Under the pieces are notes generated by a model. The model was not told where the DNA came from. It was given only the letters and a program-made list of their open reading frames with translations, and searched no databases. DNA of 64,000 nucleotides from Ignavibacteria bacterium (GTDB lineage Bacteria > Bacteroidota > Ignavibacteria > Ignavibacteriales > SURF-24), in NCBI GenBank assembly GCA_025612375.1, contig JAAXKN010000001.1:104669-168668 (forward strand), given 5' to 3'. The number at the start of each line of letters is the position of its first letter. The stretch's first letter is position 1. The translations under genes and the position numbers were made by a program. Shown here piece after piece: positions 9,102 through 15,822 of the stretch.

Positions 9102-10925
9102 TCAAGCCGTTTCAGCAGGAATCTCTTCTGCTGTCTGCGGGGCATCTTCTTTTTCTTCATAAGATAATCCCTTAAACCAGCTGAAATACAATGCAACAGT
9201 AAGAGCCGAAAACAACGCAAGCAGAAGCAGGAAGTTTTCCCAGTTTTTCATAATCAGCATCATGCCGGCCATAAAGAATGAAATCTGCCATGGTACAGCA
9301 ATGAAAGTTGAGATAATGTCTCTTCTGTTTTCACGTTTAATTTCTTTTAGTTTACCGGCCGTTTTTTTTGCTGACACCGGCTTCCAGAAGCCGAAAGGGC
9401 GCGTCACGCTATAGAATTCTTCAAGCACTTTCATGTCTGTAGGCTTTGTAAGTAATGCTCCCATTATGCAGCCGGCGAAAGATGCCCCGGCAGGAATAAT
9501 AAAGCTTAAATACTCAGCCACCCCAGGCATATACAGTTTTACAAAGACCGCAGTAATCATACCGCAGAAGGTGCCGGCAGCAAACCCATATCCGTTAAAC
9601 CGCCACCAGAACCATCTGAAGACCAGTGGGACTGCAAGCCCCGATCCCAGGCCAAGGCTCAGCCAGCCCCATATTTCATTAATGCTTGAGATATTGTAGC
9701 TGAAGGCGACTCCTGCAGCGACTATTAAAACCGAGGCCAGTCTGCTCTGTAAGACGAGTTCTTTTTCAGAAGCTTTGGGCTTCAGATAGCCCTGGAAAAT
9801 ATCCTTCACCCAGTAAGCCGCGCCGGCATTGATAATTGCAGTAAAGGTTGACATTGCAGCGGCAAGGAACCCGGTAATTATAAGTCCCTTAATGCCTGCG
9901 GGAACGTAATTCTTTATTACCACGGGGACAACAAGTTCGGGATCGGCAATGATGTGGCCGGTTATACCGTGATATATGCCCAGCATTGCAAATGCCGCAA
10001 CCAGAGGCCACCTGAAAGCAAGGAGAAATATCCAGAAAAGTGAAAGGAGTCCTGCTTCCCTGTCGTTTTTGGCGGCAAAGTATCTTTGTGTTATATAGCC
10101 GCCCGAGCCTCCGCTGCCTTCAAGAGCAGTCTTGATAATGTATAATAGGATGGTTATGCCCAGGAGGTTGAAAATGGAGTAATCGCCCGAAAGATTCATT
10201 TTGAACGGCGGCATTAAGCTGCTCCATTCTTTGAATGTAGTTCTGACCTGCTGAAACTCTCCTTTTCCCATCGGGATGGATACTGAAAATTCGGCTGGAA
10301 GTGTTACTGTCCTAAAGGCAATAAAACATATTGCAATTACAGCCCCGAGAATCAGGAATCCCTGGAAAACATCCGTCCACACCACACCATAAAGCCCGCT
10401 TGTAACGGTATAAACAGTAGTAATAACGATAAGAATTATTGTACCTGTACTTTCATCCAATCCGAAGAATTCGCCGAAGAATTTTCCGCCTCCTACAGCA
10501 AAGTAACTGATTGCACCGATTGCAAAAACAATGTTTGCCGAAGCGCTGAGAATTCTTGCTAAGTCCCCTTCTTTCCCCTTTCCGAATCTGAACTGCATCC
10601 ATTCTGCAACGGTCATCACTTTTGCCCTGCGGTTCCATTTCCCCATAAATACCATAAAGAAAGCCATGATGAGAACGATGCCGCCCCTGAATTCTATAAA
10701 GAACCCCTTGCTTCCCAGGGCGTACAGGAGCCCCACTATGATCATCGTACCTGAGAGGTCGACATTACTGGCCATTCCGGAAGCACCCAGGGCCCACCAG
10801 GGAAGATTCCTGTCGCCCAGGAAGTACGAGTCAATCCCGCGGGAAGCTTTTCTTTCAAAATAAAAGCCAAGCAGAATCACGCCCACCATATAAAGTGCAA
10901 CGATGGAATAGTCAATAAATTGCAT
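9102..10925 (-). CDS. Sodium:solute symporter (SSS family)
   Basis: 607 aa, multi-spanning inner-membrane protein. It opens FIDYSIVALYMVGVILLGFY and continues with FLGDRNLPWWALGASGMASN, the SSS-family pattern of TM1 with the unwound region before TM2. Hydrophobic segments then run to a final pair near residues 545-590, followed by an acidic hydrophilic tail (EEKEDAPQTAEE). SSS proteins import sugars, amino acids or organic acids with Na+. As the first gene before the TonB receptor it probably carries the released sugar across the inner membrane; the substrate is not deducible. The start is the only suitable ATG (MQFIDYS). Confidence 0.85.
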   Translation of the reverse strand: MQFIDYSIVALYMVGVILLGFYFERKASRGIDSYFLGDRNLPWWALGASGMASNVDLSGTMIIVGLLYALGSKGFFIEFRGGIVLIMAFFMVFMGKWNRRAKVMTVAEWMQFRFGKGKEGDLARILSASANIVFAIGAISYFAVGGGKFFGEFFGLDESTGTIILIVITTVYTVTSGLYGVVWTDVFQGFLILGAVIAICFIAFRTVTLPAEFSVSIPMGKGEFQQVRTTFKEWSSLMPPFKMNLSGDYSIFNLLGITILLYIIKTALEGSGGSGGYITQRYFAAKNDREAGLLSLFWIFLLAFRWPLVAAFAMLGIYHGITGHIIADPELVVPVVIKNYVPAGIKGLIITGFLAAAMSTFTAIINAGAAYWVKDIFQGYLKPKASEKELVLQSRLASVLIVAAGVAFSYNISSINEIWGWLSLGLGSGLAVPLVFRWFWWRFNGYGFAAGTFCGMITAVFVKLYMPGVAEYLSFIIPAGASFAGCIMGALLTKPTDMKVLEEFYSVTRPFGFWKPVSAKKTAGKLKEIKRENRRDIISTFIAVPWQISFFMAGMMLIMKNWENFLLLLALFSALTVALYFSWFKGLSYEEKEDAPQTAEEIPAETA

Positions 10926-11187
10926 AGATACTTGCTTATAAATATTAATAATTTAAACCATGCCTGAATCAAGCCATGGCGCCAGTTAGAGCATGCCTCG
11001 TTTTTCCGGTTCAAATTTTAGAGAAAAAGGCAACCTTAAACAACTACATCAAATGGTAAGATTAAGCTGCACAATATGGTAAAGCATTGATATGTTTCAT
11101 TGAAGGAGATTCGGTCTGAATTTCCCTAAACAGATATGAAGAAGCAGGCAGCAGCCTGACTGTGCCTGCTTAAAAAGTGCGAAGTAT
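10926..11187. promoter_or_regulatory. Intergenic region: promoter side of the symporter/TonB operon
   Basis: 262 nt with no credible ORF lie between the response-regulator stop and the symporter start. The operon promoter should be here. I see A/T-rich stretches upstream of 10925 but no box I would commit to. The distal part holds the terminator hairpin listed separately. This is the logical binding site for the adjacent response regulator. Confidence 0.4.
11142..11171 (-). terminator. Terminator-like hairpin after the response regulator gene
   Basis: Inverted repeat AAGCAGGCA (11142-11150) and TGCCTGCTT (11163-11171) with a 12-nt loop, 17 nt past the response-regulator stop. On the minus strand only CTTC follows, so the U-tract is weak. 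It would separate the regulator genes from the symporter operon. Confidence 0.5.
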
Positions 11188-11829
11188 CTAAAGGATGCCC
11201 TTTTTCATGGCTTCTGAAACGGCTTCAGCCTGAGAGTGGACGTGAAGTTTGCCGTATATTTTTTTAATGTGGAACCTGACTGTATCCTTGCTGATGCCGA
11301 AAGTAAGGGCGATTGCATAATAAGTTTTTCCCTTTGCAAGCTCTTTTATAATATCAAGTTCCCTTTCGGTAAGAAGGTTTGCGGCGGAAGAAATTTTTCT
11401 TCCGGGCTGGAAGAAGCTTATAACTTTTCTTGCTATATTCGAACTCATCGGGGCACCGCCCTCATAGGCTTCCTCAATGGACTCGAGCAGGCGCAAAGGA
11501 TGTGTTTTTTTAATTATATAGCCGCTTGCCCCGGCACAGAGGGCTTCAAATACGAGGTCATTTTCCTCATGTATAGTCAGCATTAGGACATTCAGGTCGG
11601 GGTCAATTTCCCTCAGTTTTTTCACCCCCTGGATTCCGGACATTCCCTTCAGCTGAATATCCATCAGCACCACATCGGGCTCCAGGTTATGAATTTTCGC
11701 AAGCATTGTTTCACAGTCAAAAAAAGAGCCGATGCATGTAAAGCCTTCAGCGCCGTTTATGAGGGTCACGAGAGACTTATTGATAATCTCGTTATCTTCA
11801 ACGATTATAACTTTTATCTGTTTTTTCAT
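11188..11829 (-). CDS. NarL/LuxR-family response regulator
   Basis: 213 aa. The receiver domain (about 5-120) has acidic residues E11/D12, phospho-acceptor D57 in VVLMDIQL, and the conserved Lys in GYIIKK. The C-terminal HTH (about 148-210) reads LLTERELDIIKELAKGKTYYAIALTFG followed by SKDTVRFHIKKIYGKL, the classic LuxR/GerE helix-turn-helix. It starts 16 nt after the propeller histidine kinase stop, so the two are a cognate pair. It probably activates the downstream symporter/TonB-receptor operon on the same strand. Confidence 0.92.
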   Translation of the reverse strand: MKKQIKVIIVEDNEIINKSLVTLINGAEGFTCIGSFFDCETMLAKIHNLEPDVVLMDIQLKGMSGIQGVKKLREIDPDLNVLMLTIHEENDLVFEALCAGASGYIIKKTHPLRLLESIEEAYEGGAPMSSNIARKVISFFQPGRKISSAANLLTERELDIIKELAKGKTYYAIALTFGISKDTVRFHIKKIYGKLHVHSQAEAVSEAMKKGIL

Positions 11830-11845
11830 ATTATTGAGTCAGGTG

Positions 11846-14800
11846 TTAATAATAGCCTGTAAATTTAATCATTGTCCCCTCTCCCGGTTTAGACTGGATT
11901 CTGAGGGTACCATTTATCTGTTCAGCCCGGGCTTTCATATTACCGAGCCCGTTTCCGCAGCTCTGTTTGCCAATGTCGAAGCCGATACCGTTATCATAGA
12001 GCGTTATGTCCAGGATTTTCCCATTCACCTGAGTATTAATTGATATTTCAGTACACCTGCTGTATTTGAGAGCATTATTAAGAGCCTCTTTAAAGATCAG
12101 GTAAAGGTGTTTCCTGTATTCAATTGGAAGCTTGATCTGTTCGAGAAAATCCGCGTTATTTATGTGAAGAAGGATCTGAGAATAAGAAAATATCTCCTCA
12201 TAGCTGTCGTGCAATTTAAGGAACAGTTCGTTCAGAGAATCCTTTTTGGGATTAATAAGCCAGATAATATCGCTCATATTATCGATCAGATTTCTGGCAA
12301 TTGAACCTACTTTTTTCACAGTTTCCTTTATCTCCGTGCTCTCTTTCTGATCGTTCATTGCACAGGCGATGTCGCTGAGCATTGAGATTTCTGTAAGTCT
12401 GGTACCTATATCGTCGTGCAGGTCGGCTGAAATCTTTAGCCTGAGGCGTTCGATTGCCAGGAGGTGGCGCATTCTGACGGCAAATATGAGCCATATGATG
12501 CAAAATACAAGGAGGAAACAGAGCAAAATAAACCACCATGTTTTCCAGTAAGGGGGTGCAATAATAATCTTAAGCGAGGCGCCATAATTATTCCAGACGC
12601 CGTCGCTATTAGATCCAATTACCCTGAATGTATAGGTTCCGGGGTCGAGGTTAGTATAAGTGGCAAATCTTCTGGTTTTGGAGTAGTTCCAGTTTTTATC
12701 GAAGCCCTCCAGCTTGTATGCATACTGATTTTCGGTCGGGTTTGAGTAGTGAAGAGCTGCAAACTCGAAAGAAAATACGCTCTGGTTATAATCGAGTTTA
12801 ATCTCACTGGTTTCAGTAACAGATTTTTTCAATGGAGAATCTTCTCCCGGTTTAACCGGTTTATTGAAAATGAGGAAATTGGTAATGACAATGGGGGGTA
12901 TTACCCTGTTGTCTTTAACACTGTCAGGATAAAAGCTGTTTAATCCGTTAATTCCCCCAAAGAACATTTCACCACTGCTGTTTTTGAAGAAAGCGCCCCC
13001 GTTAAACTGATAGCTCTGGAGCCCGTCGCCGGGGGAATAATTTCTGAAAATTTTTCTTTTTAGGTCAAATTTCGAAATTCCCTTATTAGTACTAAGCCAC
13101 AGGCTGCCGTTACTATCCTTAAGAATGCCATAAATTACATTATTCGGGAGGCCGTCTTTCTCCTTGTAAACAATGACGCTGTTAGTGCGGAGATTGAGCC
13201 TGTTAAGTCCGTCATTTGTGCCGATCCACAGTATATCCTCGCCAGCAATATTGTCTTCCATTATAGTCCACACATAATTATTGCTGAGGGCATTATTCCT
13301 GGCAGGTTCAAACTGAAAGCGGGTAAATTTACCAGTATTTTTATCAAAGCGGTTAAGTCCCCCGCCCAGCGTACCGATCCAGAGTCTGCCATATTTATCC
13401 TCACATATAAAGCAGACATAGTTATGGCTCAGTGAAGATGGGTTCTTGGGGTCGTTCAGGTAATGTGTAAATGATCCTTTATTCCTGTCATATTTATTGA
13501 GCCCTGAAAGTGTGCCGACCCACAATGTTCCCTCCCTGTCCTCATGAATTGCAGTAACATTGTTATCGCTGATTGAATTCTGGCCCAAAGAAACCTTGTG
13601 GTGGCTAAACCTGTTCAGTCGGATGTTAAATTCATCGATTCCCCCGCCATTGGTACCGATCCAGAGAATGCCGGACCTATCCTCATAAAGCGAGCGTATG
13701 TAATTGGTGCTTAAGGAGTTTGATTTTCCGGGCATTGAAGTATAGTGCACGTAATTATCCCTGCGGGGTTCATACATATTAAGCCCGTTACGTGTACCAA
13801 TCCAGAGGCGGCCAAAGTTATTGCCGCAAATAGCCGTAACCTCATTGCCGGAAAGGCTGTTGGGGTTGAAAGGGTTATTCTGGAAGAGCCGGAATTTTTC
13901 CTTTCTGCTGTCATACATATTGAGTCCTATATCGGTGCCTACCCACAGGACGCCCGATCTATCCTCAAAAATGGACCAGATATAGTTATGGCTGATGCTA
14001 AAGGGCTCGCGTGCAGAATACTGATATTTGACAAAGCCGATTTTTCCGCGGGAATCTTCTACAATACGATTAAGTCCCCCGCCCAGCGTACCGATCCATA
14101 TTACGCCCTTTTTATCCTCATAGATTTTCCAGATGTTGTTCTGGCTGATGCTTGACCTATCGCCGGGGTTTTTCTTAAAGACAGTAAACCTGTTTGTAGT
14201 CCTGTCGAGCAGGTTAAGTCCGTTATTTGTACCGAGCCAGAGCCTGTGCTTGCTGTCCTCAAATATATCCCAGACATAGTTATTGCTAAGGCCGTATTTC
14301 TGCCCGGGTGAATATGTGTACCTGGTAAATCCGTTATGAGCCGGCTCAAACTTATTCAGTCCGCCATAAGTACCGATCCAGATCTGATGGTTTTTATCCT
14401 CATAAATTGACCAGACATAATTGTTACTCAGGCTTTTAGGATCTGCGGGATTATTGAAGTAATGCCTGAATTTTCCGGTTTTCGTGTCGAGTATATTAAG
14501 CCCGTTGTTAGTTCCAATCCAGAGTTTTCCGTCGCTGCTCTCAAGAATTGCCCTGACATTATTGTTACTAATGCTTGAGGGATCGGCCGGGTTATTAAGG
14601 TAAGAAGAAAAGTTTTCCTTATCCTTATTGTACCTGGTAAGTCCTCCGCCTAGTGTACCGATCCAAAGGTTGCCGTGCCTGTCCTCGTAAATCTTAAAAA
14701 TAGTGCTGCTTCTTAGGGAATTTTCCGCCGGCTGGTTTGCCCTGAAGACAGTAAAGTTATAGCCATCGTATTTATTTAAACCTTCAAGCGTACCGAACCA

Positions 14801-15007
14801 GAGGAAGCCTTTTTTATCCTGGCAGATTGAGAATACAGAGCTTTGGGAGAGTCCCTGGTCTACTGATATTTTATTAAATTTTATTCCGTCCTGGCCCTCA
14901 GGCTTAAGCGCATTAGCTGCAGGGGCATGCAGGAAGAGACAGACAAAGAAGAATATGAGTAGGGTTAAAACGTGACGTATTCCTGCGGTTGATCTGACTA
15001 GTAACAT
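11846..15007 (-). CDS. Periplasmic beta-propeller sensor histidine kinase (Reg_prop, Y_Y_Y, HisKA_3, HATPase)
   Basis: 1053 aa. Signal peptide to about residue 33; then roughly a dozen repeats of the form LWIGTxxGLNxYD...NDPxNPxSLSxNYVxxIYED (two-component regulator propeller) to about 690; a Y_Y_Y domain (YKLEGFDKNWNYS...YTFRVIGSN) at about 760-815; one membrane span (TWWFILLCFLLVFCIIWLIF); HisKA_3 with phospho-acceptor His864 in ADLHDDIGTRLTEIS; and HATPase_c with FKEALNNALKYS and DNGIGFD. It lacks the receiver and HTH modules of Bacteroides hybrid sensors; these are supplied by the next gene. Such sensors typically bind oligosaccharides in the periplasm. Confidence 0.95.
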   Translation of the reverse strand: MLLVRSTAGIRHVLTLLIFFFVCLFLHAPAANALKPEGQDGIKFNKISVDQGLSQSSVFSICQDKKGFLWFGTLEGLNKYDGYNFTVFRANQPAENSLRSSTIFKIYEDRHGNLWIGTLGGGLTRYNKDKENFSSYLNNPADPSSISNNNVRAILESSDGKLWIGTNNGLNILDTKTGKFRHYFNNPADPKSLSNNYVWSIYEDKNHQIWIGTYGGLNKFEPAHNGFTRYTYSPGQKYGLSNNYVWDIFEDSKHRLWLGTNNGLNLLDRTTNRFTVFKKNPGDRSSISQNNIWKIYEDKKGVIWIGTLGGGLNRIVEDSRGKIGFVKYQYSAREPFSISHNYIWSIFEDRSGVLWVGTDIGLNMYDSRKEKFRLFQNNPFNPNSLSGNEVTAICGNNFGRLWIGTRNGLNMYEPRRDNYVHYTSMPGKSNSLSTNYIRSLYEDRSGILWIGTNGGGIDEFNIRLNRFSHHKVSLGQNSISDNNVTAIHEDREGTLWVGTLSGLNKYDRNKGSFTHYLNDPKNPSSLSHNYVCFICEDKYGRLWIGTLGGGLNRFDKNTGKFTRFQFEPARNNALSNNYVWTIMEDNIAGEDILWIGTNDGLNRLNLRTNSVIVYKEKDGLPNNVIYGILKDSNGSLWLSTNKGISKFDLKRKIFRNYSPGDGLQSYQFNGGAFFKNSSGEMFFGGINGLNSFYPDSVKDNRVIPPIVITNFLIFNKPVKPGEDSPLKKSVTETSEIKLDYNQSVFSFEFAALHYSNPTENQYAYKLEGFDKNWNYSKTRRFATYTNLDPGTYTFRVIGSNSDGVWNNYGASLKIIIAPPYWKTWWFILLCFLLVFCIIWLIFAVRMRHLLAIERLRLKISADLHDDIGTRLTEISMLSDIACAMNDQKESTEIKETVKKVGSIARNLIDNMSDIIWLINPKKDSLNELFLKLHDSYEEIFSYSQILLHINNADFLEQIKLPIEYRKHLYLIFKEALNNALKYSRCTEISINTQVNGKILDITLYDNGIGFDIGKQSCGNGLGNMKARAEQINGTLRIQSKPGEGTMIKFTGYY

Positions 15008-15114
15008 TTCGGGCTCAATTTTGAACGCAAAATTATGGAATATTTTACAAATATGAAAATATATTCATACTCACGGAAAATTTTTCGCAAGAGGACAATT
15101 CTTTTCAAAATCCT

Positions 15115-15645
15115 TTATGGTTTTGTTAAGTATTCCGAGATGAGCCTGGCCCATAGTTTATAGGCATCTGCGGTAAGATGAAGCCCGTCCGGAGTAAACC
15201 CAATTTTGAGCTTTCCCTGTTCATCGGAAAAGTAAGAGTTAATGTCAAAATAGCTCAGGCCGTTTTCTTTAGCCAGTTGAGCAAGCTGGCAATTAAATTC
15301 CCTTATGCGTTCATTTGGCCGCGGCGGATTGTCGCGCGTAGGAAAGATTGAAACAGGCACAATATTCACGCAGGGGGAAAACTCTTTAATTCTGCTAATT
15401 ATCTTCTGCATATTGCCCAGGATATATTTATCAGTCCTGTCCCTTGCAAAGTCATTGGTCCCGATACAGACGAATGCAGTAAGGGGTTCACTGCTAAACC
15501 ACGAACTTTCAATTCTTTCCAGGAGTTCTACGGTGCTGTCGCCAAAGACGCCATAATTCAGTATATCGAAGTCAGGCAGGAGTTCTTTTTCATTAAAGCC
15601 ATTGGTAATAGAGTCGCCAATAAGTAAAACAGGTTCTTTTTTCAT
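15115..15645 (-). CDS. GDSL/SGNH-family esterase or lipase
   Basis: 176 aa, no signal peptide, so probably cytoplasmic. SGNH blocks are in order: VLLIGDSITNGF with nucleophile Ser12 (block I), a Gly in NYGVFGDST (block II), CIGTNDF with Asn (block III), and the C-terminal FTPDGLHLTADAY carrying the Asp-x-x-His pair (block V). Members hydrolyse ester bonds on lipids or acetylated sugars. It is separated by about 110 nt from the sensor kinase and by hairpins from the 982-aa gene, so it may be a single-gene unit. It could deacetylate imported sugars; that is inference. Confidence 0.88.
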   Translation of the reverse strand: MKKEPVLLIGDSITNGFNEKELLPDFDILNYGVFGDSTVELLERIESSWFSSEPLTAFVCIGTNDFARDRTDKYILGNMQKIISRIKEFSPCVNIVPVSIFPTRDNPPRPNERIREFNCQLAQLAKENGLSYFDINSYFSDEQGKLKIGFTPDGLHLTADAYKLWARLISEYLTKP

Positions 15646-15716
15646 AAATCAGCCCAGGTTAAAATAAATCCAGTAAGAGGTAAAAGCCTCAAATTTAATG
15701 AGTTCAAAATAAAGTC

Positions 15717-15760
15717 CCCGGAAGGGAGCCTGGCATTAAAGCCAGGCTTTCCATTCCGGG
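15717..15760. terminator. Strong two-part hairpin, probable terminator
   Basis: Nested inverted repeats: outer CCCGGAA (15717-15723) with TTCCGGG (15754-15760), and inner AGCCTGGC (15727-15734) with GCCAGGCT (15741-15748) around a 6-nt loop. On the minus strand it is followed by GGGGAC and then TTTATTTT, so it probably ends transcription of the 982-aa protein gene. Confidence 0.65.
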
Positions 15761-15788
15761 AGGAAGTCGGTTATTCCCAAATAGATGT

Positions 15789-15817
15789 CTTTTGGCAGCT
15801 TAAAGCGGTGCCAAAAG
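15789..15817. terminator. Second hairpin between the 982-aa gene and the SGNH esterase
   Basis: CTTTTGGCA (15789-15797) pairs with TGCCAAAAG (15809-15817), 6 nt past the stop codon. It has no clear U-tract of its own. It precedes the stronger hairpin at 15717-15760, and the two could act together or protect the mRNA 3' end. Confidence 0.4.
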
Positions 15818-15822
15818 GCGCA

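Noticed and set aside
15028-15035. TAATTTTG upstream of the sensor kinase on the minus strand, resembling the Bacteroidota -7 box TAnnTTTG
   Set aside because: The expected -33 TTTG is not at a convincing distance, so I did not list it as a promoter.
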